From: Mesorhizobium sp. WSM4313
GTDB taxonomy: Bacteria; Pseudomonadota; Alphaproteobacteria; Rhizobiales; Rhizobiaceae
Length of the DNA: 64,000 bases
Direction of reading: 5' to 3'
Assembly (NCBI RefSeq): GCF_002294725.1
Contig: NZ_NSFT01000018.1
Location: forward strand, 1-64,000
Shown: positions 51,576 through 60,000 of the stretch, piece after piece
Position numbering within the stretch: the first letter of the stretch is position 1
How the letters are laid out: each line of letters begins with the position of its first letter
Program-made: the position numbers and the translations under genes
Notes under the pieces: generated by a model
The model's input: the letters and a program-made list of their open reading frames with translations, nothing else
Told to the model about the DNA's origin: nothing
Databases searched by the model: none

Positions 51576-52087
51576 TGCAGGGCTCCGTTTGAAATCATGA
51601 TGCGGCGAACATCGCGAAACGGCGACGCAAGCCCGGCGTCCGCATCGATCTCCACGATCCAGACGCCATCCTTTGGGGTGTGGCGAACAGCGAACGTGTC
51701 CGTGCTTCCGGGAATATCTCGGGACACCGCGGCAAGTGTCAGGGCCTCGTCCTCGGCCTCGTAGGCCGGGTGCCGGAACAGCATCTTGACGCCGCGCAGC
51801 GGCACCGGTTTGCCCTGGCTGTCGACAAGACTGTAACGGACTTCGCCGGAAGCGACGTTCAGCGTGCCCGTCCAGCCTAACGCCGCCTGCGCCCTTCCGT
51901 TCCTCGCTTCTTCGTTGAACTGCTGGCTGGCAACGTAGGTGTTTTCGACGACGAGGCCGGTCCAGCTCTTCTGGGCGAGCGTGGCCATGGTGAGATTGAC
52001 CCCGATCACCACCGCGAAGAACGCAAGAATGGAGATCAACATATGCTTGCCGGTGAACTCTCGCGGCTTCCGCGTTTCGACGCTCAT
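51572..52087 (-). CDS. fixH: cbb3 oxidase assembly protein FixH (CcoH)
   Basis: This 171-aa protein has a cytoplasmic N-terminus (MSVETRKPREFTGKHMLI), one membrane segment (LISILAFFAVVIGVNLTMAT, residues 16-35) and a periplasmic beta-rich domain (GWTGTLNVASGEVRYSLVDS, LFRHPAYEAEDEALTL), the normal FixH layout. Its start overlaps the fixG stop (ATGA), and its stop overlaps the fixI start. FixH supports assembly or stability of the cbb3 oxidase. Confidence 0.93.
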   Translation of the reverse strand: MSVETRKPREFTGKHMLISILAFFAVVIGVNLTMATLAQKSWTGLVVENTYVASQQFNEEARNGRAQAALGWTGTLNVASGEVRYSLVDSQGKPVPLRGVKMLFRHPAYEAEDEALTLAAVSRDIPGSTDTFAVRHTPKDGVWIVEIDADAGLASPFRDVRRIMISNGALQ

Positions 52088-53643
52088 CTGCTGATCTCCG
52101 GGGCATTGAAAGTGGCCGTGTATTCGGCGGTTTCGGAACTTGCCTTATCGGCGATGCGGAATTCGAAACTCTGGGCCGGCTTCCTGATCTGATCGGCCGG
52201 TTGCCTGACAAAGATTTTGAGTGTCTTCAGCCGGTCGGGCTCGACGGCAATGGAGAACGAGCGGCTTGGGGGCGGGTCGATGCCGACAGTGCTCATCTCG
52301 CCGCCATCGAGGCCGTCCAGCGTGACCTCGATCGTCCTCGGCTCGGGTATCATGTTGAGCAGCTTGACCGTGTAGCCGTTGCGGATCGAGCCGTCCGAGA
52401 GCGTCACGAACTGAGGGTTGCGGTCATGCAGGACATTAAGCTCCAGCCGTTCGCGCGTCACCAGCGAATAGACGAGCACCAGGCCGATCGCCGACCATGC
52501 GCCGAGATAGATGTAGGTGCGCAACCGGAAGATCTTGCCCAGATGGAAGTGTGCCAAGCCGTAGGCGAAGCTGCCGCTCGGCGTCCTCACCAGCGCCGGA
52601 TTGACCGGGCCGGTGCCCCCGGAGGTGGCCATCGCCATGTTGGCGTTGTAGTCCGCCAGTGTTGCATAGGAGATCAGTCCGCGCTCGCGACCGAGCTTGT
52701 CCATAACACTGTCGCAGGCATCGATGCAGAGCGCGCAGGTGATGCATTCGAGCTGCTGCCCGTCGCGGATGTCGATTCCCATCGGGCAGACGGCAACGCA
52801 GGCGTTGCAGTCGACGCAATCGCCGGCCGGCAAACCGGCGGCGAGAGCCTTCTTTGCATGGCGCGAACGCGGCTCACCGCGCCAGTCATTGTATGTGACG
52901 GTCAGCGAATTTTCGTCGAGCATGGCGGCCTGGATGCGCGGCCAGGGGCACATGTAGGTGCAGACCTGCTCCCGCATCAGCCCGCCGAACACGTAGGTTG
53001 TGCCGGTGAGCACGGCGATCGTGGCATAGGCGACGGGCGCCGCCGTGCCAGTGACGACTTCGCCCAGCAGCTTGGACGCATCCGCGAAGTAGAAAATCCA
53101 GGCGCCGCCGGTGGCGACCGCGATGACGAGCCAGATGGCGTGCTTGGTCATGCGCAGGAACAGCTTGCGAGCGCTCCACGGCGCAGCGTCCAGCTTCATG
53201 CGGGCATTGCGATCGCCTTCGATCGCCCGTTCCACGACAAGGAACAGGTCGACCCATACGGTCTGCGGACAGGTGTATCCGCACCAAGCGCGCCCTACCG
53301 TCGATGTGACCAGGAAAAGACCGACGCCCGCCATCATGAGAAGGCCTGCGACGTAGTAGAATTCCTGCGGCCAAATCTCGATGAAGAAGAAGTAGAAACG
53401 GCGGTTGGCCAGGTCGACGAGAACGGCCTGATCGGGCGCGAAGGGGCCTCGATCCCAGCGCAGCCAGGGCGTCAGATAATAGATGCCGAGCGTGATCGCC
53501 ATCACCAGCCATTTGAACCGGCGGAAACGACCGGAGGCCCGCTTCGGAAAGATCTTCTTGCGCGCGGCATAAAGCGGCTGCCGCGTCTTTGCGGAGTTAA
53601 CCGCTTCGGCCTCGAGCCGTTCTACCTGCGCCTGATCCAGCAC
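52084..53643 (-). CDS. fixG: Cytochrome cbb3 assembly ferredoxin FixG (CcoG)
   Basis: This membrane Fe-S protein of about 519 aa has five membrane segments and two 4Fe-4S clusters (CVDCNACVAVCPMGID and CITCALCIDACD, in the middle). Its end is a periplasmic immunoglobulin-like domain. CcoG reduces copper for oxidase assembly. The open frame starts at a TTG (53739), but that stretch contains a FixK box (TTGACCTGTATCAA encoding FDLYQ), which makes a start there unlikely. The GTG at 53643 (VLDQAQVERLEAEAVN) has a GGAG site about six bases upstream and gives the usual FixG length. It has its own promoter signal and a stem-loop separates it from fixP. Confidence 0.92.
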   Translation of the reverse strand: MLDQAQVERLEAEAVNSAKTRQPLYAARKKIFPKRASGRFRRFKWLVMAITLGIYYLTPWLRWDRGPFAPDQAVLVDLANRRFYFFFIEIWPQEFYYVAGLLMMAGVGLFLVTSTVGRAWCGYTCPQTVWVDLFLVVERAIEGDRNARMKLDAAPWSARKLFLRMTKHAIWLVIAVATGGAWIFYFADASKLLGEVVTGTAAPVAYATIAVLTGTTYVFGGLMREQVCTYMCPWPRIQAAMLDENSLTVTYNDWRGEPRSRHAKKALAAGLPAGDCVDCNACVAVCPMGIDIRDGQQLECITCALCIDACDSVMDKLGRERGLISYATLADYNANMAMATSGGTGPVNPALVRTPSGSFAYGLAHFHLGKIFRLRTYIYLGAWSAIGLVLVYSLVTRERLELNVLHDRNPQFVTLSDGSIRNGYTVKLLNMIPEPRTIEVTLDGLDGGEMSTVGIDPPPSRSFSIAVEPDRLKTLKIFVRQPADQIRKPAQSFEFRIADKASSETAEYTATFNAPEISR

Positions 53644-53712
53644 GACGATCTCCAAATCGCGGCGAATGACGCCGCCTGTCTCCACCAATGTTGCAATCGC
53701 TCGCGCGGCGCG

Positions 53713-53726
53713 TTGATACAGGTCAA
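53713..53726 (-). promoter_or_regulatory. FixK box upstream of fixG
   Basis: TTGACCTGTATCAA on the minus strand (TTGATACAGGTCAA on the plus strand) matches the TTGA-N6-TCAA FixK/FNR consensus exactly. Its centre is about 76 bases upstream of the GTG at 53643. It indicates a separate transcript for fixGHIS. Confidence 0.85.
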
Positions 53727-53749
53727 ACTGAGTCAGCAAAAAGCAGGGC

Positions 53750-53772
53750 GAGGCCCGGCATGGCCGGGCCTC
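53750..53772 (-). terminator. Stem-loop between fixP and fixG
   Basis: GAGGCCCGGC and GCCGGGCCTC form a perfect 10-bp stem with a 3-base loop, followed on the minus strand, after a short gap, by CTTTTTGC. It lies 39-61 bases past the fixP stop and just before the fixG FixK box. It probably terminates or processes the fixNOQP message. The T-run is 8 bases away, so it may act as an RNA-processing hairpin instead. Confidence 0.65.
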
Positions 53773-53810
53773 CCCGCTTGAACGGCTGAGGCCGAGAATA
53801 GGTCCTGCTC

Positions 53811-54674
53811 CTATTCTCCGCCGCCAAGCGAATGGACATAGACAGCCAGTTCCTTGACCGTCGTTTCGCCGAGACGATCGACCCAGGCAGGCATCACGCC
53901 GTTCTTTGGGGCTCGCACCTGAGAAGCAATCGCGGCTTCACCGGAACCGTGAAGCCAGATCGCATCCGTCAGATCGGGCGCTCCGAGATCCCTGTTGCCC
54001 TTTGCGTTCTCGCCATGGCAGGCGGCGCAATTGTCAGCGAAAACCCTGGTGCCGGGCTCGATCAGGTTCTTGTCTCGCACCGGCCCCGAAAGGCTGGCCA
54101 CGAAAGCGCTGACCTGAGCGACCTGCTCCGGCTTGAGCACATCGGCAAAGGCAGGCATCTCCGACTGGCGAGTATCCGCGTCCGGGGCGAAACGAATGCC
54201 GTGCGTGATCGTCTGCTGGATCTGCTCCGTCTTGCCGCTCCAGAGCCAATCGTCATCGTTGAGGTTCGGAAAGTCTGTCGACCCTTGCGCGCCGGAGCCG
54301 TGGCACTGCACGCAGTTGACCTTGAATGCCGCGCCGCCGGCCGCGACGGCGAACTCGCGCAAGGCGTCGTCGGCAGCAATTTCCGAAACGGTTTTGGACT
54401 GTATCGCCGCGACGTATTTGGCCTTGCCGGCCTCAGCCGCGGCCATTTCGTTCTTGACCTCGTTGCGGCTGGAAAAGCCCAGGATACCTTTGGTGGCGAA
54501 ACTCAGCATCGGCCAAGCCGGGTAGGCAATCGTGTAGGCGAGGGCCCAGGCGATGGTGATGTAAAATGCCGTCACCCACCAGCGGGGCAGGGGATTGTTG
54601 AGTTCCTTAATGCCGTCCCACTCATGGCCGGTCGTCGTCACGCCGGAGATTTCGTCGACATGCTCGCTGCTCAT
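53811..54674 (-). CDS. fixP: cbb3 oxidase dihaem subunit FixP (CcoP)
   Basis: This 287-aa membrane-anchored cytochrome c has one N-terminal membrane segment (WWVTAFYITIAWALAYTIAY, about residues 32-51) and two haem c motifs, CVQCHGSG and CAACHGEN, with axial Met residues in the usual positions (SEMPAFADV and NGVMPAWVD). It passes electrons from cytochrome c to FixO/FixN. The ATG at 54674 is two bases after the fixQ stop; the longer frame to 54791 is antiparallel to fixQ sequence and is rejected. Confidence 0.95.
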   Translation of the reverse strand: MSSEHVDEISGVTTTGHEWDGIKELNNPLPRWWVTAFYITIAWALAYTIAYPAWPMLSFATKGILGFSSRNEVKNEMAAAEAGKAKYVAAIQSKTVSEIAADDALREFAVAAGGAAFKVNCVQCHGSGAQGSTDFPNLNDDDWLWSGKTEQIQQTITHGIRFAPDADTRQSEMPAFADVLKPEQVAQVSAFVASLSGPVRDKNLIEPGTRVFADNCAACHGENAKGNRDLGAPDLTDAIWLHGSGEAAIASQVRAPKNGVMPAWVDRLGETTVKELAVYVHSLGGGE

Positions 54675-54676
54675 GA

Positions 54677-54826
54677 TCAATCGTCCTTGAGAGGTATCTG
54701 TGCAGCGCGGTCGGCGTGCGCCTTGCCACCGGGGCGAAGCGCAAAGGCGATGCAGCCTACAAAGAACAGGGCCATCGCAAGCAGGCCCCAACTGTCAGCG
54801 AACTCCCGCATCAAATTGTATTCCAT
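54677..54826 (-). CDS. fixQ: cbb3 oxidase small subunit FixQ (CcoQ)
   Basis: This 49-aa protein begins MEYNLMREFADSWGLLAMAL and continues FFVGCIAFALRPGGKAHADR, one membrane segment followed by a short polar tail. It lies exactly between fixO and fixP, 12 bases after fixO and two before fixP. CcoQ stabilises the cbb3 complex. The sequence R-P-G-G-K after the membrane segment is typical of the family. Confidence 0.9.
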   Translation of the reverse strand: MEYNLMREFADSWGLLAMALFFVGCIAFALRPGGKAHADRAAQIPLKDD

Positions 54827-54838
54827 TGATTGCGCTCC

Positions 54839-55570
54839 TCAGCGGTAGCCGGCGGCTTCGTCGTAGTTCTTGAAATCGACCAGAGTGCCGAGCATCTGGA
54901 GGTAAGCCACCAGGGCGTCCATCTCGGTGACCTGCTGCGGGTTGCCGTCGAAGTCGCCGATCTTGGCCTTCGGGTATCTCTTTTCCAGGCCGGACGTGTC
55001 GGCGTTGGGCTCGGCCTGCGCCAGCAAATCCGCATTGGCATTGGCGACCATGTCATCGGAGTAGGGGACACCGACACGCCGGTTGGCGACGAGATGAGTC
55101 GAGAAGTCCTTCACCTCGATCGGCGTATCCTTCAGGAACGCGTAGCTCGGCATGATCGACTCGGGCACGACGGATCGCGGATCGGTGAGGTGCTGGACGT
55201 GCCAGCTGTTGGAGTAGCGGTCGCCGACGCGAGCAAGATCCGGTCCGGTTCGCTTGGATCCCCATTGGAACGGATGATCGTACATCGACTCGGCCGCCAG
55301 GCTGTAATGGCCGTAGCGTTCCACTTCGTCGCGGAACGGCCTGATCATCTGGCTGTGGCAAAGGTAGCAGCCCTCGCGCACATAGATATCGCGACCGGCA
55401 AGCTCGAGCGGCGAGTAGGGTCGCATCCCTTCTACCTTCTCGATCGTATTGTCGAGATAGAAGAGCGGAGCGATTTCGACGATACCGCCGACAGTCACCA
55501 CCAGCAGGGATCCGACCAGAAGCAGCGTGGCGTTCTTCTCGATCAGTGCATGTTTATCCATCAAGCCCAT
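54839..55570 (-). CDS. fixO: cbb3 oxidase monohaem subunit FixO (CcoO)
   Basis: This 243-aa protein has one N-terminal membrane segment (ATLLLVGSLLVVTVGGIVEI, about residues 13-32) and the single haem motif CYLCHSQMIRPF. It starts MGLMDKHALIEKNATLLLVG, an ATG at 55570, 10 bases after the fixN stop. It takes electrons from FixP for delivery to the binuclear centre in FixN. It has the usual family length. Confidence 0.95.
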   Translation of the reverse strand: MGLMDKHALIEKNATLLLVGSLLVVTVGGIVEIAPLFYLDNTIEKVEGMRPYSPLELAGRDIYVREGCYLCHSQMIRPFRDEVERYGHYSLAAESMYDHPFQWGSKRTGPDLARVGDRYSNSWHVQHLTDPRSVVPESIMPSYAFLKDTPIEVKDFSTHLVANRRVGVPYSDDMVANANADLLAQAEPNADTSGLEKRYPKAKIGDFDGNPQQVTEMDALVAYLQMLGTLVDFKNYDEAAGYR

Positions 55571-55580
55571 GTCTGGTTCC

Positions 55581-57191
55581 TTATTCGGCAGGCTGGAGGG
55601 CGGGAACGGAACCCGGCAAAAACTGCTCTTTGCGCTGGTAGCCACGAATGGTCATGGTGACGTTCCAGGCCATGACCAGCATGCCGGCGAGGTACATGGC
55701 GCCGCCCGCGGCGCGCATGACATAATAAGGATGCATGGCGGCGACGGTCTCGGCGAAGGAGTAGACGAGGAATCCCTGCTCGTCGTACTCGCGCCACATG
55801 AGCCCTTGCATGATGCCTGAGACCCACATCACAGCCGCGTAGACGACGATGCCAAGCGTCGCCAGCCAGAAGTGCCAGGTGACGAGCCGCAGCGAGTAGA
55901 GCCGTTCGCGGTTCCAGAGCTTGGGCACCATGTAGTAGATCGCGCCGAAGGTGATCAGCCCGACCCAGCCGAGCGCGCCCGAATGGACATGACCGATTGT
56001 CCAATCCGTGTAGTGCGACAGCGAGTTGACGGTCTTTATCGACATCATCGGCCCCTCGAAGGTCGACATGCCGTAGAAGGCGATTGCCGCAACCATCATG
56101 CGCACGATCGGGTCCGTCCGGATCTTGTCCCAGGCTCCCGAAAGCGTCATGAGACCGTTGATCATGCCGCCCCAGGACGGCATCCACAGCATGATCGAGA
56201 ACACCATGCCGAGCGTTTGCGCCCAATCGGGCAGCGCGGTGTAGTGGAGGTGATGCGGCCCCGCCCAGATGTACAGGAAGATCAGGGCCCAGAAGTGGAT
56301 GATCGAAAGGCGGTAGGAATAGACCGGCCGGTTAACCTGCTTGGGCACGAAATAATACATCATGCCCAGGAAGCCGGCTGTCAGGAAGAACCCGACGGCA
56401 TTGTGCCCGTACCACCACTGCGTCAGCGCATCCTGGACGCCCGAGAAGGCCGAATAGCTCTTGGAGCCAAGAAATGAGGCGGGCATCGACAGGTTGTTGA
56501 CCACATGCAGCATCGCGATGGTCACGATGAAGGAGAGGTAGAACCAGTTGGCGACGTAGATATGCGGTTCCTTGCGCTTCAGAATGGTCCCCAGGAAGAG
56601 CAGGAGATAGGCGACCCAGACGATCGTCAGCCAGATGTCGACATACCATTCAGGCTCTGCGTATTCGCGGCTTTCGGTGATGCCCAGCAGATAGCCGGTC
56701 GCGGCCATGACGATGAAAAGCTGATAGCCCCAGAAGACGAACCAGGCCAGATTGCCGCCGAACAGCCGCGCCCGGCAGGTGCGCTGAACGACGTAGAGCG
56801 AGGTGCAAATCAGCGCGTTGCCGCCAAAGGCGAAGACGACGCCGGATGTGTGCAGCGGACGCAGGCGGCCGAAATTGAACCAGGGTGGGATGTTGAGATC
56901 AGGGAAGGCGAGCTGAAGCGCGATAACGACGCCGACCAGCATGCCGACGACACCCCAGAACACCGTCGCGATTGCCCCGTAGCGGATTGGACCGTCCATG
57001 TAGGCGGACGGGTCGATCGGCGCCGCGGGCTTGAAATCCGATTTGCGCAGCAAGATCGCGGTCAAGCCAGCCACCGCGAAGAACAAAACCCACATGTGCT
57101 GGCGAAAGGGTTCATCCACGCCGAAGCCGGCGGCCACTAGGGCACCAAAAGCAAACAGGCTTAAAAGGACGATCTCAGTGCCAAATTTCAT
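55581..57191 (-). CDS. fixN: cbb3-type cytochrome oxidase catalytic subunit FixN (CcoN)
   Basis: This 536-aa haem-copper oxidase subunit has twelve membrane segments. Visible features include IHFWALIFLYIWAGPHHLHY (the Cu-B/haem ligand region), GHVHSGALGWVGLITFGAIY and WWYGHNAVGFFLTAGFLGMM. It reduces oxygen with high affinity at the end of the microaerobic chain. The ATG at 57191 (MKFGTEIVLLSLFAFGALVA) is chosen over the much longer open frame to 57512. A FixK box lies 83 bases upstream. It is the first gene of fixNOQP. Confidence 0.96.
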   Translation of the reverse strand: MKFGTEIVLLSLFAFGALVAAGFGVDEPFRQHMWVLFFAVAGLTAILLRKSDFKPAAPIDPSAYMDGPIRYGAIATVFWGVVGMLVGVVIALQLAFPDLNIPPWFNFGRLRPLHTSGVVFAFGGNALICTSLYVVQRTCRARLFGGNLAWFVFWGYQLFIVMAATGYLLGITESREYAEPEWYVDIWLTIVWVAYLLLFLGTILKRKEPHIYVANWFYLSFIVTIAMLHVVNNLSMPASFLGSKSYSAFSGVQDALTQWWYGHNAVGFFLTAGFLGMMYYFVPKQVNRPVYSYRLSIIHFWALIFLYIWAGPHHLHYTALPDWAQTLGMVFSIMLWMPSWGGMINGLMTLSGAWDKIRTDPIVRMMVAAIAFYGMSTFEGPMMSIKTVNSLSHYTDWTIGHVHSGALGWVGLITFGAIYYMVPKLWNRERLYSLRLVTWHFWLATLGIVVYAAVMWVSGIMQGLMWREYDEQGFLVYSFAETVAAMHPYYVMRAAGGAMYLAGMLVMAWNVTMTIRGYQRKEQFLPGSVPALQPAE

Positions 57192-57273
57192 CGCAAGTCC
57201 CCGATCTCGTATCGAAAGTTCCGGCGGAAATGCCCGCTCGCGGTACCATTTCGGGATTTTCCGTCGCCGGGCC

Positions 57274-57287
57274 TTGATCCAGGTCAA
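57274..57287 (-). promoter_or_regulatory. FixK box upstream of fixN
   Basis: TTGACCTGGATCAA on the minus strand (TTGATCCAGGTCAA on the plus strand) is a full FixK/FNR palindrome. The centre is about 90 bases from the fixN ATG, a normal distance for a site near -40 of the transcript. Confidence 0.88.
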
Positions 57288-57585
57288 ACGCGGATTGCTT
57301 TTGTCTTTGGGAGTTTGCTCGTCAGCTTGACCACCCCCGACAGCAGGCTCGAGTAGGGTTCCATCTTCAGGCGGTCCGTCCCTGCCAAAATGTCTTGCCT
57401 GGAGGAAGCTCTGGTCAAAACGCCAACTCGGCGGGCGTTGAGCGCACCGCATCTTCCGGCCGCCGCGCTTCTCAGGATCTACAAATACCGGGTACCTCAG
57501 TTTGTTGAGCATCCAGTCTGCCGGCCGCAGCGAAGCGCATGGTCAAATAGGGGCGGCTATTTGCGCCGTTTTGGCTTGAGTGGCC

Positions 57586-57599
57586 TTGATTGAAATCAA
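57586..57599 (+). promoter_or_regulatory. FNR/FixK box upstream of hemN
   Basis: TTGATTGAAATCAA is a perfect TTGAT-N4-ATCAA site whose centre is about 42 bases before the hemN ATG at 57635. It indicates low-oxygen induction of hemN. It lies in the same divergent intergenic region as the fixN box but 300 bases away. Confidence 0.88.
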
Positions 57600-57634
57600 G
57601 GTTTTGCCTGTGCCGTGCAGATAGTTTGGCCGCC

Positions 57635-59014
57635 ATGACCGCTCCCGCCGCCATCATCCAGCCCCCGCACCCAACTCCGGCCATAGGGCTCGGCGACAGC
57701 GTGCCGCGCTATACGAGCTATCCGACTGCGCCGCACTTTCATCCGGGCGTCGACGCGATAACGGTTCGCGGGTGGATGGATGCGCTCGAAGGCGATGACG
57801 AGATATCGCTGTATCTGCATATCCCCTATTGCGACCGGTTGTGCTGGTTCTGCGCCTGCCATACCAAACAGACGCGTCACTATGCGCCGGTGGCCACCTT
57901 CCTGCGTTCGCTACACAAGGAGATCGAGACGGTCGGCGGTCTTGTGAACGGCAGGGGCAGGGTTCGGGCTGTCCATTTCGGCGGCGGCTCGCCGACAATG
58001 CTCAAGGCCGACGACATCCTCACGCTGGGAAAAGTATTGCGGGATCGGTTCGACTTTCTCAATGATGCTAGCCTCAGCGTCGAGATCGATCCGAACGACA
58101 TGAACGAAGGCCGGCTCGATGCCTTCGCGGCGATCGGCATGACCAGGGCGAGCCTCGGCGTTCAGGACTTCGATCCCAAAGTGCAAAAGGCAATCAATCG
58201 CGAACAGAGTTTCGCGCTGAGCAAGAGCATCGTCGATGCGGTGCGCGCGCGGGGCGTTCGTTCCATCAACCTGGACCTGCTCTATGGGCTCCCGCATCAG
58301 ACCTTGAAGAGCGTCGCGACGACCGTCATGCAGGCTCTAACGCTGGCGCCAGACCGACTGGCCTTGTTCGGCTACGCCCATGTGCCTTGGTTCAAGAAGC
58401 ACCAGACGATGATCGATAAAGCCTGGCTGCCCGATTCCGCCGCACGCCTGGCGCAGTCGCAGCTTGCCGCGCGACTGATCGTCGACGCCGGCTATGATGC
58501 CTTGGGGCTGGATCATTTCGCAAAACCGCAGGATGCGCTTGCGGTAGCCGCGCGTGCCGGCAAGATCCGCCGCAACTTCCAGGGCTATACCGAGGATCAG
58601 TGCGAAACCCTGATCGGCCTCGGTCCTTCCTCGATCAGCCGGTTCCGCCAGGGTCATGCACAAAACATCGTCGCCACAGGCGAGTACGAAAAGGTCGTGG
58701 ATTCCGGACAGCTGGCGACAGCGCGGGGCATCGAGTTCAGTCTCGATGATCTGGCGCGAGGCTGGGTCATCGAGCGCCTCATGTGCAGCTTCGCCTTCTC
58801 GGCGATAGAACTTGTCGAACGCTTTGGAACCGTAGGCCAAACGGTGCTGTGCGAAGCGAGCCGCTTGGCTATCAGCGGCGCCGGCCAACTGCTTCGGCTG
58901 GACGGCGAAAACTTCGTCGTACCGGAGGAAAGCCGTCCGCTCGTCAGGACTGTGGCGGCCAGGTTTGACAAATATCTGAACAACGGAACCGGCAGGCACT
59001 CGCCGGCGGTCTGA
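57635..59014 (+). CDS. hemN: Oxygen-independent coproporphyrinogen III dehydrogenase
   Basis: This 459-aa radical SAM enzyme performs the oxygen-independent oxidative decarboxylation of coproporphyrinogen III in haem synthesis. It has the PRYTSYPTAPHF start, the cluster motif LHIPYCDRLCWFCACHT (Cys66, Cys70, Cys73, with the extra Cys75), the GGGSPT SAM loop and FGYAHVPWFKKHQ. The ATG at 57635 is preferred over 57590, because an FNR box occupies 57586-57599. It is divergent from fixN, giving haem for the cbb3 oxidase under the same control. Confidence 0.94.
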   Translation: MTAPAAIIQPPHPTPAIGLGDSVPRYTSYPTAPHFHPGVDAITVRGWMDALEGDDEISLYLHIPYCDRLCWFCACHTKQTRHYAPVATFLRSLHKEIETVGGLVNGRGRVRAVHFGGGSPTMLKADDILTLGKVLRDRFDFLNDASLSVEIDPNDMNEGRLDAFAAIGMTRASLGVQDFDPKVQKAINREQSFALSKSIVDAVRARGVRSINLDLLYGLPHQTLKSVATTVMQALTLAPDRLALFGYAHVPWFKKHQTMIDKAWLPDSAARLAQSQLAARLIVDAGYDALGLDHFAKPQDALAVAARAGKIRRNFQGYTEDQCETLIGLGPSSISRFRQGHAQNIVATGEYEKVVDSGQLATARGIEFSLDDLARGWVIERLMCSFAFSAIELVERFGTVGQTVLCEASRLAISGAGQLLRLDGENFVVPEESRPLVRTVAARFDKYLNNGTGRHSPAV

Positions 59015-59029
59015 GGCCGGAGCCGCGGT

Positions 59030-59461
59030 TCAGAAGTGCTCGCCGATCCTGAAGGGGCCGACACGGGTGCCGGCCGCGATGAGGTAGGCGGTCGACCAGC
59101 CGATGAGCAGAAATCCGTTGATGCCCTCCAGGGCGGCCAGCACGCGCCAGCCATGGGCGGGAACGACGTCTCCATAGCCGACCGTCGAGAAGGTTATGGT
59201 CGAGAAGTAAAGCGCCGTCTCGAAATCACTTAGGATTCCGAGCAGCCGGTAAAGGCCAGCCCAAAGCCAGACTTCCGCCGTCATGACCGCGAAAAGCCCC
59301 ATAACCACGGTAATCATGGCCAGCACCCGGCTGCGCCGCCCGTGCATGCGAAAGAGTGAAACCAGCCGCGCCATCACGTGAGCGATGGCGATAAGGCCGA
59401 ACGTGTGGATCAGGACCGTCAGGCTGATGACGATCGTGCCGACGAAAAGATTGAGGATCAT
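59030..59461 (-). CDS. Small two-pore-helix potassium channel
   Basis: This 143-aa membrane protein has an N-terminal membrane segment (LFVGTIVISLTVLIHTFGLI), a second one (MITVVMGLFAVMTAEVWLWA) and the pore signature STITFSTVGYGDVVP with the full K+ selectivity filter TVGYGD. A last inner helix follows (LEGINGFLLIGWSTAYLI). It is a minimal ion_trans_2-type channel without RCK or sensor domain. A FixK-type site, TTGATCTGGCGCAA on the minus strand, lies 34-47 bases upstream. Its link to microaerobic metabolism is inferred from that site and position. Confidence 0.85.
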   Translation of the reverse strand: MILNLFVGTIVISLTVLIHTFGLIAIAHVMARLVSLFRMHGRRSRVLAMITVVMGLFAVMTAEVWLWAGLYRLLGILSDFETALYFSTITFSTVGYGDVVPAHGWRVLAALEGINGFLLIGWSTAYLIAAGTRVGPFRIGEHF

Positions 59462-59494
59462 TCGAGAACATTACGGCCCGAAGCACCTCGTTCC

Positions 59495-59508
59495 TTGCGC
59501 CAGATCAA
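59495..59508 (-). promoter_or_regulatory. FixK-type site upstream of the K+ channel
   Basis: On the minus strand TTGATCTGGCGCAA has a perfect left half (TTGAT) and an NnrR-like right half (CGCAA), fitting the relaxed FixK consensus TTG[AC]-N8-[GT]CAA. It lies between the truncated haemoglobin gene and the channel start, 34-47 bases before the ATG. Confidence 0.65.
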
Positions 59509-59545
59509 ACCTCCCGGGCCGGCTATCCTAGAGGTGCCTTACTTG

Positions 59546-59983
59546 CTATGCGCAGGTCCGATCAGGGCGAAAGAACATGGCAAGCTTCAGGCTCGCAGCG
59601 ATCCGTTCCGCTCGTTCGATGAATATTGCCGCGGTTTCTGGTTCGAAGAGCTCTGCAGCGGTCTCACCGAAGACAGCCAGCCAAATATCGAAGTCGGACT
59701 CGGTAACGTCCGTCAGCTTCACGTGAGCCGGCACAGGCCGGCCATGATAGTCGCCGGTCTTCAAGATTACGGAGCTCCAGAAATCCGTCATCTTCTCGAG
59801 GTGAGGCTCCCAATCACCAGCGATCTCGCGGGCGAAAATGGGACCGAGGCGCTCATTCTTTCTCACCCTGGCGCAGAATTCGCGAACCAGTGCTCCTATC
59901 GATGTCCGGTCGACGCCAGGACGCGCCAAAGGCTGTTCGGGGCTGGGGCGAACCCGGTCGAGCAGGACCGATTTGGAAGTCAT
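59546..59983 (-). CDS. Group III truncated haemoglobin
   Basis: This 145-aa protein has the trHb3 pattern IGALVREFCARVRKNERLGP (helices A/B with the first Phe-Arg-Val region), IFAREIAGDWEPHLEKMTDF, WSSVILKTGDYHGRPVPAHV (the proximal His region) and FDIWLAVFGETAAELF. Group III globins bind oxygen or NO and are often linked to reactive-nitrogen defence. Its start is 17 bases after the nirV stop, so it is probably the last gene of a nirK-nirV-globin transcript, giving a functional link to nitrite reduction. Confidence 0.88.
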   Translation of the reverse strand: MTSKSVLLDRVRPSPEQPLARPGVDRTSIGALVREFCARVRKNERLGPIFAREIAGDWEPHLEKMTDFWSSVILKTGDYHGRPVPAHVKLTDVTESDFDIWLAVFGETAAELFEPETAAIFIERAERIAASLKLAMFFRPDRTCA

Positions 59984-60000
59984 CTACATTCCTCTTTGAA

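Noticed and set aside
49290..52211. 973-aa fused FixI frame
   Set aside because: The upstream 210 residues run through fixH in another frame. The ATGA overlap at 51572-51575 gives the normal FixI start.
52201..53781. 526-aa plus-strand open frame across fixG
   Set aside because: It is antisense to fixG and has no domain. It results from GC-rich codon structure.
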